This document shows positions 17,975 to 23,914 of a stretch of 56,661 nucleotides of DNA, piece after piece. This DNA comes from a virus. Below the pieces are notes generated by a model. That model did not search any database and was not told the DNA's origin. It was given only the letters and a program-made list of their open reading frames with translations. The stretch is from IMG/VR virus record IMGVR_UViG_3300025131_000044, positions 1 through 56,661 of that record, one strand, 5' to 3'. Each line of letters opens with the position of its first letter. Positions within the stretch are counted from its first letter, which is position 1. Both the position numbers and the translations under genes were made by a program.

Positions 17975-18274
17975 TGGAGATGGCGGGAGTCGAACCCGCG
18001 TCCTAACAGTTTCAATATAAAGTCATTCACAAGTTTAGTTGATTTCTTTCCTATCAACAAAGTCCGTATTCTTAAATTGTTTTACATCCAATTATGATTT
18101 ACCAATCACGATGGTTCTTTCCGATTATGACACCACCTTATCTTCTATCGGAGTCAAAGGGTGATGAACCTACGCGTTACGCGTAGGCTATTTGTGTATT
18201 ATAATTGTCAGTTAACAATTATGAGTTACTTGCACTCCATATTAAAGGTCTACTAGTCGAAACCAAGCATCCCC
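17975..18274 (-). ncRNA. ssrA: tmRNA (SsrA), one-piece, CCA not encoded
   Basis: About 300 nt. The 5' end GGGGATGCTTGGTTTCGAC and the 3' end GCGGGTTCGACTCCCGC plus CATCTCCA are tmRNA hallmarks. GGGGAUG pairs with CAUCUCC, including the G3-U pair that alanyl-tRNA synthetase reads. After discriminator A the genome reads CAA, so CCA must be added. A hairpin CCTACGCG/CGCGTAGG holds TAA in its loop, as helix P5 holds the tag stop in E. coli. The frame into it reads ...DNYNTQIAYA stop. The resume codon is uncertain. tmRNA rescues stalled ribosomes and tags the product for proteolysis. It starts 3 nt after an upstream gene, so it is probably processed from a longer transcript. Confidence 0.96.
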
Positions 18275-18277
18275 ATA

Positions 18278-18628
18278 TTACGCTTCACCTATCATACCAG
18301 GTGTAATTTTATCTTTCAGTTTTCTTATTTCTTTTTCAAACTGCAATAAATCTGATTTATTAGTCATATATTCTTCTATTAACTCATTAAGTTTTTTTAT
18401 TTTGTCTGAGTTAGTTTCATTAATATCTGGTAATATAGATAATCCTCCAGTAAAATCATCAGTCATATCTTCAACATCAATTTGTTGTAGAAAATTCACT
18501 ACTTGATTAGACTGCTTTACAAGTTTAACTAATATCTCTCTATGGTCTAAAATTGCGTCTTCTATATGTTTTAATCTAAAATCTAAATCTTCTAGAAGTC
18601 GTGACATTTTTAACTTATCTTTTGACAT
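18278..18628 (-). CDS. Small coiled-coil protein upstream of tmRNA
   Basis: 116 residues, helical with heptad-like Leu/Ile spacing in residues 8-50 and 75-110. Ribosome site AAGGA. Its stop lies 3 nt before the tmRNA 5' end and a TATTTATA motif lies 24 nt before its ATG, so gene and tmRNA probably share a transcript. Function unknown. Confidence 0.72.
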   Translation of the reverse strand: MSKDKLKMSRLLEDLDFRLKHIEDAILDHREILVKLVKQSNQVVNFLQQIDVEDMTDDFTGGLSILPDINETNSDKIKKLNELIEEYMTNKSDLLQFEKEIRKLKDKITPGMIGEA

Positions 18629-18786
18629 AATTTTTCCTTGGTTATCTTACCTATAAATATCATTGAACTTGTTATTTTTAGTACTAAAAAACAAATTATC
18701 ATGGTAAAGGACATAAATAAAATACATATGATGTAAGGCATAATAAAAATATAATCATATATCTTCAGTATATAATTATTCAGCAT
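18610..18786 (-). CDS. Small hydrophobic membrane protein
   Basis: 58 residues from the ATG behind GGAGG; a farther ATG at 18810 lies deep in the deformylase gene. Two membrane helices near residues 13-30 and 31-45 (PYIICILFMSFTMIICFLVL). It overlaps the deformylase end by 11 nt and the next gene's start by 19 nt. The overlap with a promoter motif makes it less certain. Confidence 0.5.
   Translation of the reverse strand: MLNNYILKIYDYIFIMPYIICILFMSFTMIICFLVLKITSSMIFIGKITKEKLCQKIS
18652..18659 (-). promoter_or_regulatory. Candidate late promoter of tmRNA operon
   Basis: TATTTATA on the coding strand (GATATTTATAGG), 24 nt before the ATG at 18628. It lies inside the 3' part of the small membrane gene. 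Confidence 0.5.
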
Positions 18787-19393
18787 ATGCCTCCAGTTGC
18801 CATTCACCACTTACTATAAGTGGCTCTGCTTTTTTATATTTAAGTGTTTTACTTTCTGTACCATTAGTTATCTGTACTTTATCATTCCTACCTATTTTTG
18901 GATTTCTACGAACAGCAGGTTTTTGTTTTAATTCTCTTTCAAACATTGTAATACCATCAAGATGGTCTATTTCATGCTGTACGCATGCACACTCATATAT
19001 ATGTGACAAATCTGAATCCTTACCTACAGGTTTTGACGCTTCAAAATATAATTTTCCAGTATGATTATCAGCTTCTACCGTAACAGATTTATGTCTCATT
19101 GTCTTTACTAGTCTACCTGGAAATGAAAGACAACCTTCCATAAATCCAAACATTTCTTCAGAACTTTCCACTATTTTTGGATTAATTAAAATAATAGGTT
19201 CGGTATTATTTGTAGTTGGTACATTAATTACACAAACTTGTTTATTAATGCCTATTTGTGGAGCAGCTATCCCTATCCCGTTTTGAGAATTTGTTAATTC
19301 TTTTAACAGTCTTGCTGCAATTTCTTCACCTTCTTCTACTGAAGAACAAGGTTCACACTTTTGTTTTAACTCTGTTTTATCTGTTATTATCAT
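18776..19393 (-). CDS. def: Peptide deformylase
   Basis: 205 residues. All three family motifs are intact: GIGIAAPQIG (residues 41-50), EGCLSFPG (about 87) and QHEIDHLDG (about 137), giving the Cys and two His metal ligands and the catalytic Glu. The C-terminus is about 30 residues longer than compact phage versions. The enzyme removes the formyl group from nascent proteins on the ribosome. Phage deformylases are known from marine myoviruses. It is coupled (ATGA) to the zinc-ribbon gene upstream. Confidence 0.97.
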   Translation of the reverse strand: MIITDKTELKQKCEPCSSVEEGEEIAARLLKELTNSQNGIGIAAPQIGINKQVCVINVPTTNNTEPIILINPKIVESSEEMFGFMEGCLSFPGRLVKTMRHKSVTVEADNHTGKLYFEASKPVGKDSDLSHIYECACVQHEIDHLDGITMFERELKQKPAVRRNPKIGRNDKVQITNGTESKTLKYKKAEPLIVSGEWQLEAYAE

Positions 19394-19803
19394 TTATGCT
19401 TCCTTTTAGCTTTTAATCTTTTTTTATGGGCTTTAACTCTTTTAAATAATTTCTCATCTGCTGATAACTTCTTTTTCTTTTTTCTTGGTTTCACTTTAGT
19501 AGGTTTAAGAGTTCCCTTTAATTCAGGTTGTTCTTTTCCTTTGTGAAACACATTACCATCTTTATCAACATATTCTGCCATCCAATGCCAACCAGCAGGT
19601 CTACCAGTTTTTTTATGTTTTTTAGCGAAAAACTCATCCATTGGTTTTAATGCTAAAGTTTTTTTAATAACACACCCAGAACAAGTAACTGCTCGAATAC
19701 CAGTATCTACCTCAACATATTCAGATTGGCATATTTTACATATCATAAATGTTTTACCATTCTCTTTATATGTCATCCATTCTTTTTTTTGTTTTTTTGA
19801 CAT
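19390..19803 (-). CDS. Zinc-ribbon protein with basic tail
   Basis: 137 residues. CKIC at residue 22 and CSGC at about 42 form a likely Cys4 zinc ribbon; RPAGWHWMAEYVDKDGNVF follows; the last 40 residues are extremely Lys-rich. The basic tail suggests nucleic-acid or ribosome contact. It is driven by the promoter at 19818-19847 and is coupled to the deformylase. Confidence 0.72.
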   Translation of the reverse strand: MSKKQKKEWMTYKENGKTFMICKICQSEYVEVDTGIRAVTCSGCVIKKTLALKPMDEFFAKKHKKTGRPAGWHWMAEYVDKDGNVFHKGKEQPELKGTLKPTKVKPRKKKKKLSADEKLFKRVKAHKKRLKAKRKHK

Positions 19804-19817
19804 TTTCCTTACCGTTT

Positions 19818-19847
19818 AATTTAAGTATTTTCCTATATATATGTCAA
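19818..19847 (-). promoter_or_regulatory. Early-type promoter of zinc-ribbon/deformylase operon
   Basis: AAGCTTGACA with -35 at 19842-19847, 18-nt spacer and a weaker -10 (TAAATT, 19818-19823), from the same repeated promoter family. Confidence 0.65.
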
Positions 19848-19850
19848 GCT

Positions 19851-20105
19851 TTATTTTTTTCTTTTGGGTTTTTTTGTTTTTATTTTTTTACCGAGTAGAG
19901 ATTTCTCTATAACTATACCATTTGTATGAGAGTTAAAGTAAACAAAGTGTGGATGATTTATCTCACAATATTTTGGGCATTGATATTTTTTATAAACATT
20001 TACTATAGAACCTTCATAATGATAAAGACGAGGTCCTGTGGCATCATCAATGTAACCGATAGCAAAGGCTAAAACTACCATTATCAAATCCGATTGCGAA
20101 ATCAT
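19851..20105 (-). CDS. Small membrane-anchored or exported protein
   Basis: 84 residues behind AAAGGAG. Residues 5-18 (SDLIMVVLAFAIGY) form a short anchor; CPKYC is a possible metal or disulfide pair; the tail is Lys-rich. The first 59 nt overlap the YfiM-like gene in a different frame, unusually long for this genome. Function unknown. Confidence 0.62.
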   Translation of the reverse strand: MISQSDLIMVVLAFAIGYIDDATGPRLYHYEGSIVNVYKKYQCPKYCEINHPHFVYFNSHTNGIVIEKSLLGKKIKTKKPKRKK

Positions 20106-20457
20106 TATTCTTCTCCTTTGGTTTCCACAACTTATCTATTAAAAAAGCTACTCCTATTCCTGCCATATCGTAGTATAAATCATATTTAGAAAATCCATCT
20201 CCACCCCATCTACCATATTTTTCGTAGGGTAATATTGCGTCTATACATTCTTTTCCTAATCCTAAATAAAAAGAGTATAATACAGATTCTTTATCTGTAT
20301 AACCCTTATGTTTAAAAAAGAAATAAGCCCCACCACTTCCTACGAAGTGAGCTTCCTTGTCCATTGTAAATTCTGATGTGTCATCTGCCCATCTCCATTT
20401 ACCAAACTCTTGAGTAAAACCGATTGACAAAACCATTAACATTATTAAGTAATACAT
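20047..20457 (-). CDS. YfiM/DUF2279-like exported protein
   Basis: 136 residues. A signal peptide occupies residues 1-16 (LIMLMVLSIGFTQ). The body has KEAHFVGSGGAYFFFK, a LGLGKECIDAILP stretch and FSKYDLYYDMAGIGVAFLID, a pattern like small periplasmic proteins of the YfiM type, whose function is not known. It is part of an operon of exported proteins with the protease upstream. The family call is from memory of motif spacing and is moderate. Confidence 0.6.
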   Translation of the reverse strand: MYYLIMLMVLSIGFTQEFGKWRWADDTSEFTMDKEAHFVGSGGAYFFFKHKGYTDKESVLYSFYLGLGKECIDAILPYEKYGRWGGDGFSKYDLYYDMAGIGVAFLIDKLWKPKEKNNDFAIGFDNGSFSLCYRLH

Positions 20458-20480
20458 TTGTCATCTCCATACCCCTGCTA

Positions 20481-21311
20481 TTAATTTTCTTCTTTTTCTT
20501 TTTTTGGTTTTTGTTTTTTATCACGAGCCTTTTTACACTCTTCAATCGAAAATTTAGAATCATAAATAAACTGAAAATCATTATCTTCAAGTAATTGATA
20601 AACTCTATCGATTGGAATAAAGTATCCCATGTGAGTTATAGCATCAGCTGAAAATCCCATTGGTTGAATTGATATCCGTGATGGTATTCCAATGTATTCA
20701 TACCTTTTTCTATTATCAGACCATCTATAAACTGCTCCTCCACTATTACCAAAGATAGTTGGAGCCGATGACATCCAATACTTAAAATGTTCTATCTCAT
20801 CATCCATATAAGTAATCATTCCTTCAGAAGCAACTGGAGGGTGACCTAGTGACGCACCAACTGCATATGTCTGGTCAAAAATATGAACATTATCTATATC
20901 TTTAAGTGGAAACATATTGGCCACATAATCTGCACAATTCTCTTTATCTCTAACTCGTAGTAGTGCCCAATCTTGGCCACCTTGAACTTCAGAGTAAGCT
21001 ACTATATCAGCTTCAACAGCAAATGAACCAACTGTATGTGAATAATTATTAAATTTGAAGAACTCTACATTAACTGTATCAAGAATTTCTTTATCAGCTT
21101 TTCGTTTAAGTACCGGGTCCCATTTCTTTTCCAGATGAACACTATCTTGAATAACATGGTGATTAGTTATAACATATGTGTAAACTTCTTTTTTATATTT
21201 TTTTGAATATACTACTGTACCACTTCCACCAGCTTTTTTAGTTCTAACCCTAACTGTAGGATAGAACATCTGTTCATGTTTTTGTATTATTTCTTTACTT
21301 GCTTTTGCCAT
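20481..21311 (-). CDS. Trypsin-like serine protease
   Basis: 276 residues from ATG at 21311 (GGGAGG, 7 nt). The chymotrypsin-fold triad is visible: His in VITNHHVI (about residue 51), Asp in QDWALLRVRD (about 115) and Ser in IFGNSGGAVYRW (about 192). The C-terminus is a Lys-rich tail. No convincing signal peptide is seen, so it may act in the cytoplasm or in the particle. It is coupled by TGATG to a secreted protein gene. Such proteases are unusual in T4-like phages, whose prohead protease is of another fold. Confidence 0.87.
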   Translation of the reverse strand: MAKASKEIIQKHEQMFYPTVRVRTKKAGGSGTVVYSKKYKKEVYTYVITNHHVIQDSVHLEKKWDPVLKRKADKEILDTVNVEFFKFNNYSHTVGSFAVEADIVAYSEVQGGQDWALLRVRDKENCADYVANMFPLKDIDNVHIFDQTYAVGASLGHPPVASEGMITYMDDEIEHFKYWMSSAPTIFGNSGGAVYRWSDNRKRYEYIGIPSRISIQPMGFSADAITHMGYFIPIDRVYQLLEDNDFQFIYDSKFSIEECKKARDKKQKPKKEKEEN

Positions 21312-21637
21312 CACTGACCTCCCACTTGGTTTATGTTTCTAAATAAATTTTTTGGATTGGTATATTGTTGGTTCATTCTTTTGAAGTTATCTGCTCTCCA
21401 ATTACCATATGGAAATGAAATAACCATTTCAATTCCAGTCTTTCTATCCACTACCACTAAATGAACAAAGTTATAATCTGCAAATGCAACTCCTTGACTC
21501 ATATCTAATTCTTGTATTTGACCTATTGTTTTAAATTCAGTAGAAACTCTAAACCAAATATTTTCATGATGTTTACATACGCATTCTTCAGAGAAGATGA
21601 AACTAAATAAAGTAACAAGTAGTAAAATAAATTTCAT
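21311..21637 (-). CDS. Small exported protein upstream of protease
   Basis: 108 residues with a signal peptide (residues 2-17, FILLLVTLFSFIFS) and then CVC, possibly a disulfide or lipidation site. The mature part contains VVVDRKTGIEMVISFPYG. No family recognised. It is the first gene after the TATTTATA motif at 21655-21662. Confidence 0.7.
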   Translation of the reverse strand: MKFILLLVTLFSFIFSEECVCKHHENIWFRVSTEFKTIGQIQELDMSQGVAFADYNFVHLVVVDRKTGIEMVISFPYGNWRADNFKRMNQQYTNPKNLFRNINQVGGQ

Positions 21638-21654
21638 AATAAATCTCCTCTATA

Positions 21655-21662
21655 TATAAATA
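21655..21662 (-). promoter_or_regulatory. Candidate late promoter of exported-protein operon
   Basis: TATTTATA on the coding strand, within ATATATTTATATATAG, 18 nt before the ATG at 21637 and just after a T-run. Confidence 0.55.
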
Positions 21663-21673
21663 TATAATTTTTC

Positions 21674-21733
21674 AAAAAATCAGAGAGGAGTATGAGTCAG
21701 CGGGATTAACTCATATCCCTTGTTCTCTGACTC
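21674..21733 (-). ncRNA. Candidate free-standing small structured RNA with pseudoknot
   Basis: On the minus strand TCAGAGA (21730-21724) pairs with TCTCTGA (21686-21680) and is followed at once by six T residues. Inside, GGGAT (21719-21715) pairs with ATCCC (21706-21702), and ATGAGT (21714-21709), in the loop of that helix, pairs with ACTCAT (21697-21692), giving an H-type pseudoknot. A TATTTATA motif at 21746-21739 is correctly placed to start it, and a terminator at 21767-21796 isolates it from upstream. No known family recognised. Confidence 0.6.
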
Positions 21734-21738
21734 TTTAT

Positions 21739-21746
21739 TATAAATA
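21739..21746 (-). promoter_or_regulatory. Candidate promoter of small RNA
   Basis: TATTTATA on the coding strand, 8 nt before the first base of the outer helix of the structured RNA. Confidence 0.5.
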
Positions 21747-21766
21747 CTTTGCATGCAACAGAAACA

Positions 21767-21796
21767 AAAAAGGTTTCGTAAACACGAAACCTTTTT
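21767..21796 (-). terminator. Bidirectional terminator after 59-residue gene
   Basis: A 12-bp stem (AAAAAGGTTTCG/CGAAACCTTTTT) with a 6-nt loop. It ends the Hsp20 operon leftward. Confidence 0.9.
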
Positions 21797-21824
21797 GTGA
21801 TGAAGATAACATAATATAACCTAT

Positions 21825-22004
21825 TTAAATGTCTTCAAATTCTGCATCTATTATTTCATCTAAAATAAAATAAATATTTTGAGAACTTTTTATAACCATA
21901 TCTGCACCATAATTTTCTTTTAAGGAGTTTGGGTCCTCAACGCGTTTCCCCTCAATCTTGCTGAGAACCCTCCACTTCTTATTTTGAAAATCAATTATTT
22001 CCAT
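21825..22004 (-). CDS. 59-residue protein coupled to Hsp20
   Basis: ATG overlaps the Hsp20 stop (TAATG). The product is acidic at the C-terminus (IIDAEFEDI) with WRVLSKIEGKRVEDPNSL in the middle; it looks like a small mixed alpha/beta domain. Tight coupling and following terminator make it real. Function unknown. Confidence 0.72.
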   Translation of the reverse strand: MEIIDFQNKKWRVLSKIEGKRVEDPNSLKENYGADMVIKSSQNIYFILDEIIDAEFEDI

Positions 22005-22465
22005 TAAGTTATTTTAATAGAATGTTTTTTAGGTTGTTCTGGTTCTTTCTTGGGAATAGATATCGATAACATACCATCTTTAAATTTAGCTGATACATTA
22101 TCACCATCTAAATATTCTCCAAGATTGAAAGACCTTTTGAAGGCTGATTGTTTTAATTCCCGTGTGATACATTTACCACCATCTGAATCAAATCCATGTT
22201 TATCACCTGATATAATAAGAACTTGCTCTTCTACATCAACAGTTACATTCTTCTTATCCAATCCTGGAATTTCAGCGACGATACCAATTTTGTCATCGTA
22301 CTCATAGACATTCACTTTAGGATAAGCTCCTTGATTGAAAGATACTCCAGTTTCCTCTTTAAAGTTTGGAAACGATTTATCTATCAATTGGTCAAAGATT
22401 TTATCGAATGGTGTTAAAAATTCATCTCGGTTGAGATGTGCTGGGTTTACAAATATTTTTGTCAT
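22004..22465 (-). CDS. Small heat-shock protein, Hsp20 family
   Basis: 153 residues. The alpha-crystallin domain spans about 50-143: YPKVNVYEYDDKIGIVAEIPG, VTVDVEEQVLIISGDK, FKRSFNLGE and FKDGMLSISIPK (A/G-x-L replaced by GML), all typical. It is an ATP-independent holdase chaperone. Marine T4-like phages often carry one, perhaps for virion assembly. The upstream region contains nested palindromes (see 22510-22563). Confidence 0.95.
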   Translation of the reverse strand: MTKIFVNPAHLNRDEFLTPFDKIFDQLIDKSFPNFKEETGVSFNQGAYPKVNVYEYDDKIGIVAEIPGLDKKNVTVDVEEQVLIISGDKHGFDSDGGKCITRELKQSAFKRSFNLGEYLDGDNVSAKFKDGMLSISIPKKEPEQPKKHSIKIT

Positions 22466-22509
22466 TTTATTTCTCCGTTGTTTAATTAACTATTTAGTCT
22501 AACTAATTT

Positions 22510-22563
22510 GATTGTCCTCAGTTGAGCGACAATCTCTACTATATATAGTACAATAATCGTACT
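22510..22563 (-). promoter_or_regulatory. Nested palindromes upstream of Hsp20 gene
   Basis: GATTGTC/GACAATC (22510-22516 and 22528-22534), the 14-nt palindrome TACTATATATAGTA (22537-22550) and AGTAC/GTACT (22547-22551, 22559-22563) stand in the 105-nt gap before the Hsp20 gene. They may form an operator/promoter plus a leader hairpin. It is not a CIRCE element. Confidence 0.45.
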
Positions 22564-22570
22564 ACGGAGA

Positions 22571-23134
22571 TTAACCGAATACTTTTGTCATAATATCTGA
22601 CAATCTGTCTATAGATACTGAATTTTCCTGACACTGTTGATTCCAAGATTGTTTATAACAAACAGCAGAGCCATAATTAACGCTTCTATCAGAAAATTTT
22701 TCTAATTTTTCTGGAGAGTCATCAATCAATACATCAACATCAACTAATTGTTTATATTTAGTATAATGTTTTTCATCAAAATCAAAACCATATTTTTCTA
22801 ACCACGCATCTGTTGGCTCTTCACAATGTGGTCGTTGAGCTGAAACTAAAACTAATTCGTGGTCATTCTCGATAGCCCAGGCTTTTAGTTTCTTCCAATC
22901 CTCAACTGATTCTTTTATTGGTGGACATTCAGGTCCAAAGAAATCTAAATAGTTATCTTCGAAAACATATTTCTCCGTTTCTTCTTCCGTCCAGAATGGT
23001 AACCATTGTTCCCAATCCCAAGATGTTGGTTCAAGAATTTTATCCGCATGTTCTGGATGAGTTTCTTTAATACTATCTATAAGTGCTGGAATAAAATCTC
23101 TTAATACTCCATCACAATCAATTCCTATTCTCAT
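22571..23134 (-). CDS. 5'(3')-deoxyribonucleotidase-like HAD phosphatase
   Basis: 187 residues. It begins MRIGIDCDGVLRDF, the HAD motif I with the NT5C-type DxDGVL signature; LVSAQRP is motif II and DVLIDDSPEKLEKF is motif IV. The size matches 5' nucleotidase, deoxy (cytosolic C) type enzymes, which dephosphorylate deoxynucleotides. Likely nucleotide-pool control. Coupled by TAATG to the membrane peptide gene upstream. Confidence 0.82.
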   Translation of the reverse strand: MRIGIDCDGVLRDFIPALIDSIKETHPEHADKILEPTSWDWEQWLPFWTEEETEKYVFEDNYLDFFGPECPPIKESVEDWKKLKAWAIENDHELVLVSAQRPHCEEPTDAWLEKYGFDFDEKHYTKYKQLVDVDVLIDDSPEKLEKFSDRSVNYGSAVCYKQSWNQQCQENSVSIDRLSDIMTKVFG

Positions 23135-23274
23135 TAGTGACCTACCTTATCTCTTATCTCTGTCATTTTAATTTTCATAAAATGATAACATAATCCCAAT
23201 AAAGGTACTAACACCATAGAACATAAACCTATAGCTATTATAAAAGCCCACATCCAAGTTATTATATCATTCAT
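23134..23274 (-). CDS. 46-residue single-pass membrane protein
   Basis: ATG to a stop that overlaps the nucleotidase start (TAATG). A helix spans residues 5-32 (TWMWAFIIAIGLCSMVLVPL...), followed by a charged tail (KIKMTEIRDKVGH). Spacing and coupling support expression; the ribosome site is weak. Confidence 0.6.
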   Translation of the reverse strand: MNDIITWMWAFIIAIGLCSMVLVPLLGLCYHFMKIKMTEIRDKVGH

Positions 23275-23283
23275 ATTTTATCC

Positions 23284-23430
23284 TTATTTATTTTTACAAT
23301 TACAACATGTTTCTCTTTCCAATCCTATCGTTGGAAAATCAGAATATTGAATTATTGTTTTACCACCATCCATCTCATAAACTGTCTCACAATTTAAACA
23401 ATATTTTACTGGAAAATTTTCTTGTTCCAT
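23284..23430 (-). CDS. 48-residue zinc-ribbon protein
   Basis: Two Cys pairs, YCLNCE near residue 11 and TCCNCK near 43, frame a short beta-rich core (GGKTIIQYSDFP). This is the layout of a minimal Cys4 zinc ribbon. Nine nt separate it from the membrane peptide gene. Ribosome site AAGGAG. Confidence 0.68.
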   Translation of the reverse strand: MEQENFPVKYCLNCETVYEMDGGKTIIQYSDFPTIGLERETCCNCKNK

Positions 23431-23440
23431 ATTAACTCCT

Positions 23441-23689
23441 TTACGCATTAATGTTACTGTTATATTTTTTCCACAACGAATTTGCTTTTAACATCTCGTT
23501 TTTATTTAAAATTCTATCATCGGTTTGCCAATACTCTACTCTAGCTGAAACAAATCTCAAATCTAAATCATCAATATTAGGATTAGTTGATTCAATTTTA
23601 GTGAGTAACATACTCATCCTACTAAACATCTTATTCCAAAATTCTATAGTCTTGTTATCCATTTTTTCTCTGTTTTCACTACTCTTCAT
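23441..23689 (-). CDS. Unassigned small helical protein
   Basis: 82 residues behind GGGGAG. Helical, charged, with FWNKMFSRMSMLLTKIEST and VSARVEYWQTDDRIL. No family recognised. It sits between other small genes of the VWA operon. Confidence 0.62.
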   Translation of the reverse strand: MKSSENREKMDNKTIEFWNKMFSRMSMLLTKIESTNPNIDDLDLRFVSARVEYWQTDDRILNKNEMLKANSLWKKYNSNINA

Positions 23690-23914
23690 TTATACATCTC
23701 CCCTTTCGTGATGAAATTCATATCCATCCCACTCATCATACTCAACCCTAACAGAATTTATATAGCGTGATAAATGTTCAGTTATAAAATCAGATGCATC
23801 TTGAACATTCATTTTATTTTCATCTATATCAAAGAGCAATTCTCTTTTCATCTTACGAATTAATTCTTTCTGTTTATCTGTTACTGGAGAATTTGGATAT
23901 TTAAATTTAATCAT
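23690..23914 (-). CDS. Unassigned small protein coupled to VWA gene
   Basis: 74 residues. DKQKELIRKMKRELLFDID is similar in style to a short helical domain seen in phage proteins, and DASDFITEHLSRYI follows. Its start overlaps the VWA protein's stop. Function unknown. Confidence 0.65.
   Translation of the reverse strand: MIKFKYPNSPVTDKQKELIRKMKRELLFDIDENKMNVQDASDFITEHLSRYINSVRVEYDEWDGYEFHHERGDV

Noticed and set aside
20399-20590. Minus-strand frame of 63 codons overlapping the protease gene
   Set aside because: It is a low-complexity Lys-rich shadow of the protease C-terminus with no ribosome site.
16742-21637. Assigning the host from signal peptides ending in FGQ or FTQ
   Set aside because: Such endings occur in several marine phyla; strong AGGAG sites and sigma70-like promoters argue against Bacteroidota, but the evidence is too thin to name a host.
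21674-21746. Assignment to a named riboswitch such as SAM-II, preQ1 or glutamine
   Set aside because: The pseudoknot layout is similar in size only; the conserved bases of those families are not seen, and the T-run suggests a stand-alone RNA.
22510-22563. CIRCE heat-shock operator
   Set aside because: The consensus GAGTGCTAA arms are absent.
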